NCBI GenBank assembly: GCA_022494885.1
Contig: JAGVSM010000221.1
Span: 1-64,000 of the forward strand
Length of the DNA stretch: 64,000 bases
Origin: Micrasema longulum
Taxonomy: Eukaryota; Arthropoda; Insecta; Trichoptera; Brachycentridae
Direction of reading: 5' to 3'
This document shows, in pieces, positions 23,141-34,744 of this stretch. Position numbers and translations under genes: made by a program. The notes under the pieces are model-generated. The model was not told the origin of the DNA. It worked only from the letters and a program-made list of their open reading frames with translations, and made no database searches. How positions within the stretch are numbered: position 1 is the stretch's first letter; the number at the start of each line of letters is the position of its first letter.

Positions 23141-23831
23141 ACATATTACAACAGAGATGAAGAACATTTTAGAAGTATAGAAATTGAAGAAATAAAATTT
23201 TCGTGGGTTGTCTTGTATGTTGGTAAAATAATTCGATGAGATGAATCTCGCCCGCATAAATAAAAGTTTCAGATCTTTATCTTCACAAACATCAACAGTT
23301 GAAAGAATTGAAAGAATATAGATGTTCAAATGTTGTTTTAATACCAGCTGAAAATCGTAAGGAAAAAAACCTAAATTCATTTTGAAAATTGTCTTAAAAA
23401 TATTAAAAACAGCAAGTGAAACTTAAGTGAGCATATAAATAAATGTTATTCTTCATTTATTGTTAATCTTTGTACTTTTTAAAAATTAAAAAAAAAAACG
23501 TAATGTAACCCGCAGCCAAGCTTCGGCTTTGCGGGAACAAAAATACAATTATGTGTGTTACTGATTTGTTGAATTGAATAAAACTTTTTTACAAAATAAA
23601 AATATATGGGCAGAATGGTGAATAATACACAGTGTCTAAAGTGGCCATTTAAACCAGCCACTTAAACCAGCGAATGACAGGTCATAAGCCCTGTAGATGC
23701 CTAGACTTCTATATTACTTTTTCTAAAATGTTCTTCATCTCTGTTGTAATATGTTAATATTCGCAGCTCTCCAGGGTGTCATATCCATTCCCTGTCTACA
23801 AAAATTTGGTCAAACTCAAAATATTGTAAAT
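23141..23831. mobile_element. Repeat D, younger element inserted into an older D copy
   Basis: The element starts ACATATTACAACAGAGATGA and ends CTCAAAATATTGTAAA. It is flanked by AGGTAAGTATTA (23129-23140) and AGGTAAGTATAA (23832-23843), a 12-bp duplication with one change. Inside, a short plus-sense A end is followed by antisense B, an unrelated AT-rich stretch, and antisense A and C (GCAGAATGGTGAATAATACA at 23610, ATTGTAAATAG end). The internal stretch includes a strong hairpin near 23509-23537 (CCCGCAGCC / GGCTTTGCGGG). Confidence 0.65.
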
Positions 23832-24115
23832 AGGTAAGTATAAAAAGAAGTAAAAAAATAAGAGTTTTTAAGCGTTGCCCAGTAGATGAAAAACTTCAGC
23901 CAAATAAATCTCAACCACGTGAATAAAGTTTTCAGCTATTTTATTTCACTAAAGTCAACTTAGCAGAATGGTGAATACTATACAGTGTGTAAGGTGGTCA
24001 TTTAAACCAGCCAATGAGCTCTGTAAATGCCTAAGCTTCCGTGTTTCATTCTCAAAAAAAAATTTCTTACCCTTTTGCAATAAATTTAGAACCGAAAATT
24101 TATTAAAAATACCAC
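23832..24115 (-). repeat. Repeat D, older copy, right part
   Basis: Antisense B (AAGCGTTGCCCAGTAG, AAAGTTTTCAGCTATTTTA), A (CAGAATGGTGAATACTATAC, CCAGCCAATGAGCTC) and part of C (TTGCAATAAATTTAGAACCG) continue the unit interrupted at 23140. Confidence 0.6.
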
Positions 24116-24430
24116 CCACGTGTGTATAGGTAATAAAATACTTTATAGCAAATCAAACAGAAAAACCAGCGTGCGAACATCAAATGAATAGCGGGAAGTA
24201 TAACAAATCACTTCCTTATTGGATTCGTCAAAGGTTCTATATTTAGTTTCAATCCCTATATATTGGGTTCCCATTTCCCATACTACTACCGCTGATGCAC
24301 CATAACGCGATTTATTGATTAAATATCCCATATAATCTCCTTTAGGGGTTCAATAATACGACTTCTTCTGCAAACATTCTACTTAATGCGAGACCGAGTG
24401 ATTTATTTTACACATATTTATTGAAAATCG

Positions 24431-24772
24431 GAAGACCTCCTTGATGTAGTGGGTAAGACGCTTGACTCGCGCGCGGAAGGTCCGGGTTCGATTCGCGGTG
24501 AGAACACAAATAATTAATGTAATATTTTTCTTAGGCCTGGGCCTTGGCCCGAATTTCAATGGAAAGTTAACATTTACCTTCAATGTTATCTCCAAAGTAA
24601 AATTAAGTTTACTGTCGAAAAGTTGAATGTGTACGCATTTTTTAAAACATTACGGGTTAGTTTTAAGTATTAGTATTAGTTTTACTTTACACCGTATCGA
24701 TATGTACCGATGAAGTTTGCTTCAATAATCACGGCCCTCCTGGCCTGTTGTGGCGCAAATAAAAAAAAAAAC
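24431..24772 (+). repeat. tRNA-derived SINE, family E (long variant)
   Basis: The tRNA-like head has the A box TGATGTAGTGGGTAAGACGC and B box GGTTCGATTCG. It is followed by GAGAACACAAATAATTAATG, a GCCTGGGCC block, CAATGGAAAGTTAACATTTA and finally CCTCCTGGCCTGTTGTGG plus an A-rich tail. It is about 170 bp longer in the middle than the copies at 45899-46075 and 52795-52953. The extra part has relatives at 54060-54160 and 54750-54820. Confidence 0.7.
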
Positions 24773-24829
24773 GGAGTATACAAAGATTATTTTAAGCAAC
24801 ATAAACATATATAAGAAATATTACTTTAT

Positions 24830-25215
24830 ATCCTTAGATCATTAACCTCCTTTCATTTTACATTTAAAAAATAAATAAATTATATATTCCTTGTATTTTC
24901 TTGCTTCTTTTTTCTTTATCCTTGCAAACTCATTACCTGATTTCACATTTCTTATTCTTTAATATGTATAACATACATTACTTTTATTTATGGTAATATG
25001 TACAAGCCGAACCTCCTCATTAAAAAACTGCTATTATGTTTTGTTAATTGTTTTTTTATTTGTATCTTTTCATATGTATTTTGTTTTTTAGTACAAATTA
25101 ACGATCAACTCTTCTTACACCGACCAGTCTGTTTTTTGGTTGGCTAGAAGATATAGCTATTAGCAATAAGTCCGCCAAAGTACTTATTCAATTTATTCTT
25201 ATTTAAATTTAAAAA
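24830..25215 (+). mobile_element. LINE family C 3' UTR
   Basis: AT-rich UTR ends with TTTTTTAGTACAAATT, CCGACCAGTCTGTTTTTTGG, TTGGCTAGAAGATATAGCT and CAATAAGTCCGCCAAAGTAC. This end is shared with 21.9-22.2, 57.6 and 59.4 kb. No coding sequence is recognisable in this copy. Confidence 0.55.
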
Positions 25216-28200
25216 ATAAATAACTTATTAATTTTGTGTAAAACAGCTCTTAACTATTTTATTTATTGACCACGTAAAAGCGCCTTCGACGAGCAGCAAG
25301 TGGGAAATACATTTAATTTAAGATAAAAACAATTAATTTATTTAAACAAAAAACATCAATATTTTTACAAACTATCACCATCGTTTCCCTATTGACACCT
25401 AGCGGTGCACAAATTGAAAACATATTATACATAATTTTATTTAATATTCCAAAGGAGTTTTGGTAAAAAACTAATTTAAGGACATGCAGATAGCAATATT
25501 TATTTACAGACGTTTTTATATTTTAAACTATAACATTATTTACAAAAGCAGAATAAAAATTACAAGACGCTACAAATGAAAAGAGTATTAAAAAGTTTTA
25601 AAAATCTTTTTGATAGAAATAAGGTGATCAGTCTTACACTTCAAGTACGCCCAAGAACATTTTCTTTTAAACTACAACTGGCCAGAACGCCCAATAATTA
25701 TGATTTACAGCATAGAACACCCAGTCTTGAGAAAAATCGCATTTTATTTTATGTTCTTACTTGAAACCGAACCTGGAACCTTCCAAGCTTTAGACAAGTA
25801 TCTTGACATTGGAATTAGTGTAAGTCGAATGCAATGCCATATGCGTCGTAATTGTCGAAAACGGCTAAGAGAAATTGATTTTTTTTTATTGAATATTACG
25901 AAATATTTCATCTGTGTAATTAGTTTTTTTATTTGTACCTACATTTTATATGTTTTTTTGTTTCATAAAACATAAAATTTATCAACGTTATTCCCTATCC
26001 GCACTCAATGATGCATAGGGCGCTTAATCTTCTTTGTTTAACAAAAACACTCTAAATTCTAAATATAGTACAAGCCTGACCACTCATTAGTTAAAAATGT
26101 TTTAAGTAATGATTTCTAAGTAATAAATCAACGGTGCACAAATTGTTTAGAAAGCTACTTGGTTTTTACCTGCCCACGGTTATAATAAAATTGCTATATT
26201 AAAAGAATATTTTATTACTTACCTACCTTTTTGAAATGGTAAGTAAATGATAAGAGCAGTAAATGTTTCCGGTTCGGACCAGGAAATAATGGCGCCAAGG
26301 GTAATTATTAACTGACCAAAATAATTTCATTAGAAACTATAAATCCATAAAAATTCAAACAAAAAAATTGCGAATTTGTCTAACACTAGATAAAGCAGCT
26401 TGTTTGAAAACGCTTAAAGATGCATTAAAATAAAGAGCCAGAGATAAAATGCTACAGCGTTTTATGATTATGACATTGGTAAAATGTATTGTTTTTACTG
26501 CGTGCCATCGGCTTTTACGAAAGGAGTCTATCGCTTGAGGGCTTTTGGCAAAAGGTAAAGGCTCCCCTAATTGTCGGTGGTCGATATTGAACAGCGACCC
26601 CTAATTATCCGGTCTAGCATTCAACAATCGTCGCCAAGTGGTCGGCTTTGTCCTGCCCTCAAAATACCTGGACCCGTATTACAGTGAGACAAAAATATTT
26701 ACCAATGGTTGTCGAAGAAGTGAAATCCTAATTTAAATACACTTGTTTCATTTTGTCGATATTTTTTAATGAAAATATGTTACCACATCCTGATGTTAAC
26801 AGCATTCGGCCAACTTTCATCCTTGTTTTTCTAATTCCATACATGAGGGTGATGCTAGGATGCATCTAGATTTACAATGCAAATGCTAGCGGTTGCAGAA
26901 AACAAAAAGCAGCAATAAAGAATGTTAAAATTATATTAAGCCATGTCAAATTTAAATATTATTAATTCTGATGTCTATGAAAAAAATGCATTACTAAAGT
27001 TAAAGAAAGGCTTTTATTTTTTTATTTATTTTATTTTATTTATTTATTTGGAAGTTCAACAAGGATGCATAAAGTACAGACATTTTTTAAGTAAGCATTA
27101 CTAACGTTCTTTATATATATCCTCAATTATAGAACTCCACCATCTTTCATAAATTATATAAAATAAGTGTTTAAAATCAATTTAAGTAATAATAAAGATT
27201 AAGTTTAGTGAAAGATAAGAATAAAGATTGAGTTAAAGGAATAAAATTGAGTTAAACATAAGAACCTTAATTTTTTTAAGGAAGAGAAAAGAGAAAATAA
27301 CAACATATAAGATGCTTGTGTGCAAAAAGAGTGGTAGGGTAGGTATTCTACTTTCTTTGTCAACTTCTACACGAAATCAGCATAATGGTGTATGGTTCAT
27401 GTTTTTCATTGATTAAATTATTGGTACTCCGTAGCTGATGATGTGCATAGTAAAACTTAAACACACTAACAAATTAGTGAAAAATTGTGTTAATTATAGA
27501 GAAAAACATCGGTCCTCTTTTTTATCGCGGGCTTGAACCTGGTCCACAAAAATGCTCATAATTGTTTATTTGATTTTATTTTGAAATATGTAAATTGACA
27601 TAAAAAATCAAATGAAATAATTTTTCTGGTAAAATGAGAGCTAGTATAATGAATTTAGAGTTAGGAATTTTATCTGCTTTAAATATAATATTTTTTGCTA
27701 ATACGGTTAAAGTGTTTTATTTGATTGAACATACGTGATTTAAAAAGCGTTTCAGGCGAATAAAGTTTGACAAGAAAATACACAAATTATCGCACGCGAG
27801 ATTTCGCAGAAACTGGTATTCGATCGACTTAAATCGCACGACCATCCCAAATAAGGAACTCGACTTAAAAGACGAATGACTCTAAAATAACACCACTGTC
27901 CATTGTTAACAAAAAAAAGTGTTCTCGTTTTCAAATTTTAAAGCTTTTCAGGTAAAGATATGTGATTTTAACTCAAACAAAGGTTTAAGATGATTTGCCG
28001 CCAATAATGATCCAACCAGGATGCAAACTGCGGTCCGTTTTGCGGCAAACACAAAGCTCGAGCATTGTCTTTTTTTATTGATGCTAATTGCGAGGTATGT
28101 CAATCATTTGCCAAAATAAACACTTTAATTTCACCCAAAAAAAATTACTTAATTGTATATCCGGTTGAAATATTACCTGTTCTATTTTATTATCTTTAAT

Positions 28201-29270
28201 TTTTTATTTGATAAGGGATAGTTTATCCTTTAATTAAACTAATTGAATTATTTCTTTGATCTAGCATGATTATGCCACAAAAGCGATGAACCCTATAATT
28301 TGATGGTTTAATTTTTTAACTTTATTGTTCGCAGATATAAAATCACTTACAATCAACATATTACTCGCTGCTTCATTATTTGTACAGCAACAAGTATAAA
28401 ATTTAACATTTGTGAATGCAAACTTCATTCAAATATAATCGTGGAAAAAGTTTAAAAAACCCTTTTCAATGTTATATTGTGAATTTTGTGACCACGAACT
28501 AGCGCTAATGCAGTTTGTCCGGTACAAAAATGTCCCCAACGATTTGGTTGGGACAGAAGCATTATGCAGTCAATGAATTAACTGTCCAATTTGCCGTTGC
28601 AGTTTAACACCAATGTCACTTCGGTAACGGCACAACTATGTATGCGGTACTCAAGTGCGGTATAGAAATATTGGATATCAATTTGTTACATCACACAAAA
28701 TAATTACTATCGATAGCCTGCACTCTGTTAATGCAATTTGCCCGAAAATTTTAGGACACAGTAAATCTCTGCTTAAAACTTCATCGGTTTGATTTTAGGG
28801 TATTTAATTTAACATGTGGAGAATGGACAGTGGAACAATTAGATATTATTTATATGTTACAGATATCTCCTGTAAATGGTTAGATTGAGGAAACCAGATG
28901 ACAGAAATAAGTAATTCATTAGGGCAAATCAAGTGAAAAATGTTTTTCCTAAATGGATAATACGTAAGACAACAAATAAATATTCTTTATTCTTTAAAAA
29001 AATTGACTAAAAAATACTTTTTATTTAATCATCATTGCATTTCAAATGACTGTTCCACATTTGTGACGCTAAAAAATTTGGTAAAGTGAAATGAGCAAGT
29101 GCAATTGAGTAAATTGACTTTTTGTCTGTGTTCGACCCATGTTATCATAAAAGTATCTATTATTATTAAAATGTTTTCTTATCTGAAATAAAAGAGAGCA
29201 TGTTGTAATTGTGTAGAACCCAATAAACCATTGCTATAGTTTGTTTTGTGTTTCAAGAAAATAAATATGT
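25215..29270. other. Long unclassified stretch
   Basis: No gene is supported. Fragments resembling the shared SINE 3' domain occur near 25385-25420 (CACCTAGCGGTGC) and 25985-26027 (CCCTATCCGCACTCAATGAT). An A+T tail-like (TTTTA/TTTAT)n tract lies at 27015-27050. GC-richer patches occur at 26500-26700 and 28480-28640 with no motif recognised. The frames at 25576-25975 are lysine/phenylalanine-rich and unrecognised. Confidence 0.4.
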
Positions 29271-29274
29271 CGAA

Positions 29275-29765
29275 CGAAGCTTAATGGCTGTGCAAGACGG
29301 AGTTTTCGTCCTAACACTTATGTATGAAAGTGAAACATGAAACCCCTAGAAAAAGAATGAAAATCGAGTGAACGCGGTTAAAATGTGATATCTTAGATGA
29401 ATGTGTGGGAAATCAATGTATGACAGAGTTACGAATGATGAAATCAGGTGAGAGTGTAATTCCGAAGCATGTTTATTTGATAAGATTGAGAAAGGGTCTC
29501 TGAGATGGTTTGGTCACGTAGAACGAATGGATGATGAAAAATGGTAAAACAAGTATACAGGGCAAAAATGAACGGTAACGTGAGACGAGGACAATGAAAA
29601 TCTTAAATCTGGTCATGTTAAAAGCAGGCAGAACCGAAAGGCATGTATGACAAGATGTATGAATGTGGAAGAAGCTAAAAATGAATGCCACAATAGACGT
29701 GTGTGCCGGTCCATTATCTCTGTTTACTCCTTCAGCGTAATGGCGTGATGGTAGTAGTAGTTAAT
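29275..29765 (+). pseudogene. RTE-like LINE ORF2 remnant (family R1)
   Basis: In broken frames the plus strand reads GVFVLTLMYESET, NRVNAVKM, MCGKSMYDRVTNDEIR, KGSLRWFGHVERMDDEKW, KSGHVKSRQNRKACMTRCMNVEEAK. It ends in a GATGGTAGTAGTAG tract. This is the thumb and C-terminus of the same family as the antisense copy at 16690-18200 and the tail at 3703. The palm is missing (5' truncation near 29275). Confidence 0.75.
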
Positions 29766-29879
29766 AGTCAAATCTACACAACAATGATTAAATGTTTTTT
29801 TTATTTTGATTAATGACATATACTGCGTACCTTTGATTTTTTTTATTACAGAAATAATATGTATAATATTTAACCAGTT

Positions 29880-30200
29880 TTTATTTTTTTTTAAATCTGG
29901 CTGACCATATAGCCTTAGAAGTGCAATTTGCAAAATATAGGCTACCCTAGTAAAACTCTGATGTATTTTCTTTTTTTATGGATGGAACATTTTTTATTTT
30001 ATATTTCTATTACAGTACTTAATTAATTGTAAAGAATTACTTATTCATTTTTTATAATACATAAAAAATTACATCAAATAAATTTAAACAATTTTTACAG
30101 TCTGGAAAACCGCTCAACTAATAATATCTAATATAGAATGATACCTCATCCAAACTTTGAATGTATGAGGTAACATTCTTTGTCAAAACTTAAAACATAT
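29880..30200 (-). repeat. Family N repeat, antisense
   Basis: TAAATCTGGCTGACC, TGCAATTTGCAAAATATAGG and CCTAGTAAAACTCTGATGTA are the reverse complement of words at 13310-13400. ATACCTCATCCAAACTTTGA near 30150 parallels TTACCTCATTTAATACATTT at 13083. Confidence 0.4.
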
Positions 30201-30534
30201 ATTTTTACTACGGATATTTTTAAATTATTGAATTTATAAAATAAAAATACGTATGTATTTATTAACGTCAATTTATTTAAGAAAACAAGATTTCTGGGGG
30301 CTTTAATTTTCCTATCAGAATCTATTCCGTTAAATTTTTTCGAGTGCTGTGGGTGTTTTCTGCAAATTGAAAAATGCCTTTTTTGTAATCAACACTCCTT
30401 TCAGGGGGTGATTTTTACAGCTTTTTGTATAAAAGCGACAGAGAATTGATCTTACTTCACCCGGCAACACCAATATCTCAGTTTTTTTTTTATTGTTAAC
30501 TAACTGCTTTCTAATTAAGTTTTTTCCCAAACAT

Positions 30535-31557
30535 TATTTCACTCTCACAGCCTCGCACCTCTGCTGGGAGAGCATTTTATGCCATTGGGCTTGTGACGGC
30601 AAATGCGCGTTTACCAAACTTAGTGCGCTGTTTGCGTAGAGGTAGAAGAACTTTTCCTTTCGACGTAGGTGTAGCCGACCTAAGCGTTAGACGTGTCAGC
30701 AGTTCATCTGGAACGCAAAGTTTCCTTAGATATTCTGAGCCGAGAAGTGCAGTGACTTATATATAAGCCAACATAGTTTGTATTCTACTCTCTATAGAAA
30801 ACGTAGTCAGTGTAATTCCCGAAGTAGTGGAGTGATATGACTGAACTTCGAGATTTCGAAAATAAGTCTCGTTGCGGCATTTAATACAGACTGTAGGCGA
30901 GTCATTTTGTTCATTGGTAGACCTGCGTAGATACCATTACAATAATCAACTCTAGACGGTACAAGCGCATTTATAAATTGACGCACGCCATCAACCTTCC
31001 AAAAAAATTGTGTATGCATTTTATTTGTCTCAGCTGATAGAAGCATGAACTTATCGTTCTACTGATTTAAGCATCAAGAGAAATGTCAGAATTAAGGAAG
31101 ACTCCCAGTAGTTTAACGATGGATAAAGCGTAACTTTTTACACGGAGTATTGCCGTATCCTAAATCAAATTCTGTCGTAGGGCTGAAACATCCATACTTG
31201 TTTCATTTTATATGGGTTTAATGTAAGTCTTTTGCCAGCCATCTAGTTTCTTATTTTCTTAATGCATCCATTAATTGAATTAACAAGCACACTTCTCTCG
31301 CCTGGTTTGCAATAAAAATAAATATTTTTATAGTATGTATAGCAATGAGACCAAAACCCACATTCTCTGATAATGTTCTCCATATCTTTACTGCATAGGA
31401 AATAGAAGAGTGGTCCGAATATTGACCCTTGCGGAACTCCAGTAGACACCTGAAAGTTGGGTGAGCTTTTATCCTGGAATACAACTTCATATTGGCTTTC
31501 ATTCAGATATGAACTGAACCACATATGTGCCTGATAACAAATATGTTGATATGCCAT
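30535..31557 (-). pseudogene. CR1/L2-like LINE ORF2, antisense, 5'-truncated
   Basis: The minus strand from 31557 reads WFSSYLNESQYEVVF, STGVPQGSIFGPLFYF (RT block with GxPQGSxxxP), a degenerate region where YADD should be, then RQFINALVPSRVDYCNGIYAGLPMNKMTRLQSVLNAATRLI, ITPLLRELH, and near 30600-30540 AWNALPAEVRGCES. This is the RT palm to C-terminus of a CR1/L2-type element. Frames are disrupted and the catalytic box is lost. A copy of the last third lies at 61043-61435 (+). The 5' limit abuts the family K 3' end at about 31600. Confidence 0.8.
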
Positions 31558-31617
31558 GTATTTTTTAATGATGTTTTTGATCTGTATAATATACTTGTAT
31601 AAAACGATATTTTTTCG

Positions 31618-31860
31618 TATTTTTTTTTAAATAAATTTATTGCATAAGTTAGTATACATATTTAATACCACGGAATCTACATAAAACTAGTAAATGAGAA
31701 AATGAATTTGAAGCATCCTCTGGTAAGGATAGTCTCCATCTAACATAGCTCAGCCTGTTCTAAGATGAAGAATTTTTATGTTTTAAAGTATAAGTAGTTC
31801 TAAACTAACATAACAAAAACAAAAAAAAACTAAAACTACCAAATAAGTATGTTATTAAAG
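31618..31860 (-). mobile_element. LINE family K 3' UTR, antisense
   Basis: This is the reverse complement of 390-600, with AGTCTCCATCTAACATAGC, CAGCCTGTTCTAAGATG and a TAAACTACTTATACTTT-type block. It has a T-rich left edge, the A-tail of the minus-strand element. Confidence 0.5.
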
Positions 31861-31866
31861 TGTTAT

Positions 31867-31940
31867 GCCTATATTCGTCCCAACTCAACACAGTACTTAG
31901 GTCCTATGGAGTTGGGATTTGTGTCTCAGTAAATTTTACA
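31867..31940 (-). repeat. Family L short repeat
   Basis: TCCCAACTCAACACAGTACT and CCTATGGAGTTGGGATTTG are the reverse complement of the family L words at 41193, 41329 and 55465. Confidence 0.4.
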
Positions 31941-32047
31941 TAAATATATTGTGAATAAAATAAATAAAAACATAATAATTACTCATCCGACCGAAAACTC
32001 CTTTTAAAATTAGACAACAACTGATGCCGTTTCCGTTAACAAACATG

Positions 32048-32425
32048 TTAGCGTAGATTCCACATCGACATTCTAGTGACAAAGAAAGGATTGTAGATCC
32101 TTTCTGTAGTCTGCTTCAAATCCTTTAATGTTTGCCGCTGGCAGACGGATGGGATGCTTGAAATCATTCGTTTACATTTCTCCTTTCTGCTTAAACGGAT
32201 TATCAGATTAGGAAGAGGTCTACCATTTTTTCCCCAACAAAAAGACCACCTTCTGAATGGAGCCATTCCGGAAATATGGTCACACTTATTCTTATTTAAT
32301 AAAGGAATTATTAATAAAAGATACAAATCAGCTGGCACGAATTGACGCGGAAACGTCACATTTAATCCAATATTCTTTAAATTTAAGATAAAAAAATTCC
32401 TAGGATTTGAAGCCACATGATTCAT
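32048..32425 (-). pseudogene. Possible LINE ORF1-like fragment
   Basis: A 125-codon antisense frame contains FCWGKNGRPLPNLIIRLSRKEKCKRMISS. The pattern of G, then RPxPxxIRxxxREKxxxM resembles the conserved stretch of ORF1-type RNA-binding proteins of some LINEs. The rest has no match I know. There is no upstream start context that would argue for a host gene. The assignment is tentative. Confidence 0.3.
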
Positions 32426-32639
32426 TTATGTTGGTAACTATTTCTTTTAAAAATTCTTCTCACGATTGTAATAGGTACCTACTTTTTTAAAACAGGGTTT
32501 TATAATTTAAAACGAACCCAACATAATATATTTCATATTTTTCAAATTCAGAAATCATCCTACATAGAATGAATTGCCAAAAAAAAAAATGTTTTACAAA
32601 TTAAGGTATTACTTGTGCTGTAACTATTTTATAGTTACT

Positions 32640-32765
32640 AAAAGTGACCGACCGTATTTTAGTTTCGTATTCGGCCAGTTTTGGCCAAAAAAACGAGTTT
32701 TGGTTGTGGTTTCTGTTTCGGCCAAAAATTTACTCATATTTTGGCTCAACCGAAACCTTATATTG
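32640..32765 (+). repeat. TTTCGGCC-rich dispersed repeat (family P)
   Basis: The stretch repeats TTTCGxxTTCGGCC and GGCCAAAA words (GTTTCGTATTCGGCCAG, CTGTTTCGGCCAAAAATT). A continuation at 33313-33400 and an antisense copy at 39165-39250 share GTGACC(G/T)ACC..ATTT(T/C)AGTTTC. The gap 32810-33310 is filled by repeat D. Confidence 0.5.
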
Positions 32766-32807
32766 GTGACATTTTTTTCAATATACTTTTTACTATTTTA
32801 TAATATG

Positions 32808-33310
32808 AACACATTACAACAGAGATGACGAAAATTTTAGAGAAAGTAATATGGAAGACTAGGCATCCACAGGGCTTATGACCTGTCATTGGCTGGCACT
32901 TAAATCAACAGATGGAATAATTGAAGAAGTGTGAATGTTTCAACATAGGTAAATGGTGAATGTTACACAGTGTGAAAAGTGGCCACTTAAACCAGCCAAT
33001 GACAGGTTATTAGCCCTGAAAATGCCTAGACTTCTATATTTACTTATCTAAAATGTTATCTATCAACAAAATATAATGTTCGTACTTTTAATATGCATGA
33101 TAGTAGATAAAGGAAGATATCTAATTAAAATCAATATTCCATAGAATCACTATTGTAAAGTGCGCTTGAGGTTTTTTTTAACAAATATGGTGTTTCATAA
33201 CTTTTCCATTATAAAAATCCTCTTGTAATTTGTTAATTTTAATGACTCCCTAGGGGTTGAAATACAGTCTTTTGTCTACAAACATTTGGAAAAACTCAAA
33301 ATATTATTTA
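32808..33310. repeat. Repeat D, head-to-head copy
   Basis: Plus-sense A (ATTACAACAGAGATGACGAA to CCTGTCATTGGCTGGC, 32812-32897) is followed by a short antisense B and antisense A (AAATGGTGAATGTTACACAG to TCTATATTTACTTATC). A terminal antisense C (CCTAGGGGTTGAAATACAG to CTCAAAATATT) follows after a ~165-bp interruption. The element sits inside the family P repeat. Confidence 0.6.
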
Positions 33311-33399
33311 AATAAGTTTCGGTTTCAGTTTCGTTTGAAACTAGAACAGATGCCGAAATTCGGTTTCTGCTGAAAATCTAGTTCCTGTTTGCAACTACT

Positions 33400-34740
33400 A
33401 ATTAATAAACAAAATAGGTATTGACTTAAATGTATAACTACCCGCAGAAATCAATAAAGAAAGTAAATTGGATCAAAAAAAATTTTTTTTAACAAGAGTA
33501 TTAAAAGTTTTGTTTGTATAAAAAATGGAATTAAACTTTAATTCATATATAGACGACGTAAATAAATCAAATATTGTGAGCGCTAGGTATATTATCATTA
33601 TCAATAAAATATTTTTTATATTTAGTTTGAATGCAAGAGATTGCTAGTAGCCATTTATTAGTCTAGTGTACCTGTATATTATATTTTTTGTATGAATATT
33701 AAGAGTTTACTTTTATTCAGTTCCACATGGGTTTTTGACCAAACTAAAAAGACGTGAAATTGACAAGACTTTTTTCTTAAAAAAATATTAAAGTAAATAA
33801 ATATTTGACTAATAACGTTTTTTTTGTACTTATTTACTTATCTCTCAATTTACTTTGAAATATTAATATTCTCCAAATAAAAGTGAATTTTTTTTACATC
33901 TCTAATTTTACAATTATTTTTAAGGAGACGTGTATTTGATTCATTTTATTCTATAAAAAAAAATCATTTTTGATTAATAAGATTTTTTTGGTTTCTTCAA
34001 TTATATTTATTTGCAATCCACCTGAATGTGGATATTTTTTAGGATACTGAATACTGAATCTTGACCGTATTATTTTTAAAATTTGTTAATAATAGAAATT
34101 ATAAACCGAAATATCAAGTAATAAATAAAGCAAATAAGGAAAGTGGCTAAATGAATTTAAATTAACGCAAACATCAATATGCGAGTACTTTATAATTTAT
34201 AATCAATATGGTGATCAATAAAGGGTCCAAATAACTGGTTAAATAATCATCCTTAGTTAGCAAATTATTTTCTATTCGCGGTTGGAATCGATTGTTAAAA
34301 TATTTAGATCGTTTTAATAGCTCATTTAATATTCTTTAAGGGACTAAAGAGTGGGGCGTATTCAGTAAAACAAGGAAGTGAGGAGGGTGGAAAGTATCGC
34401 AACCCTCGTTCGGAAAATTCCTCCCTTTCACAGGTGTTTGGAAAATCTAGCGATCGTATCTACCTTTCATATTGAAGGGTCATAACTGACCATTGACTTT
34501 TATTATGACCATTGGTAACCCCTTCTTGAGGGTTGAAAACAATCGACATAAAAGGATTTTTATATCAAGTAAAAATAATCTCGCTCGATCGAGTTAGGAA
34601 TGGGCGGGAACACGTTATAAATATTATGATATGGAATCACTTTTTTAGTGGGTTGTTGGCAATTCTGGTATTACATATTGTAATGTTTTTATTAAGTACA
34701 CATTAAATTTCTTAAAATATACATTACTTAAGATATGCAT
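33400..34740. other. Unclassified DNA
   Basis: Very AT-rich to about 34250, then a GC-richer patch at 34320-34620 without repeats or a frame. No gene is supported. Confidence 0.4.
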
Positions 34741-34744
34741 AATC

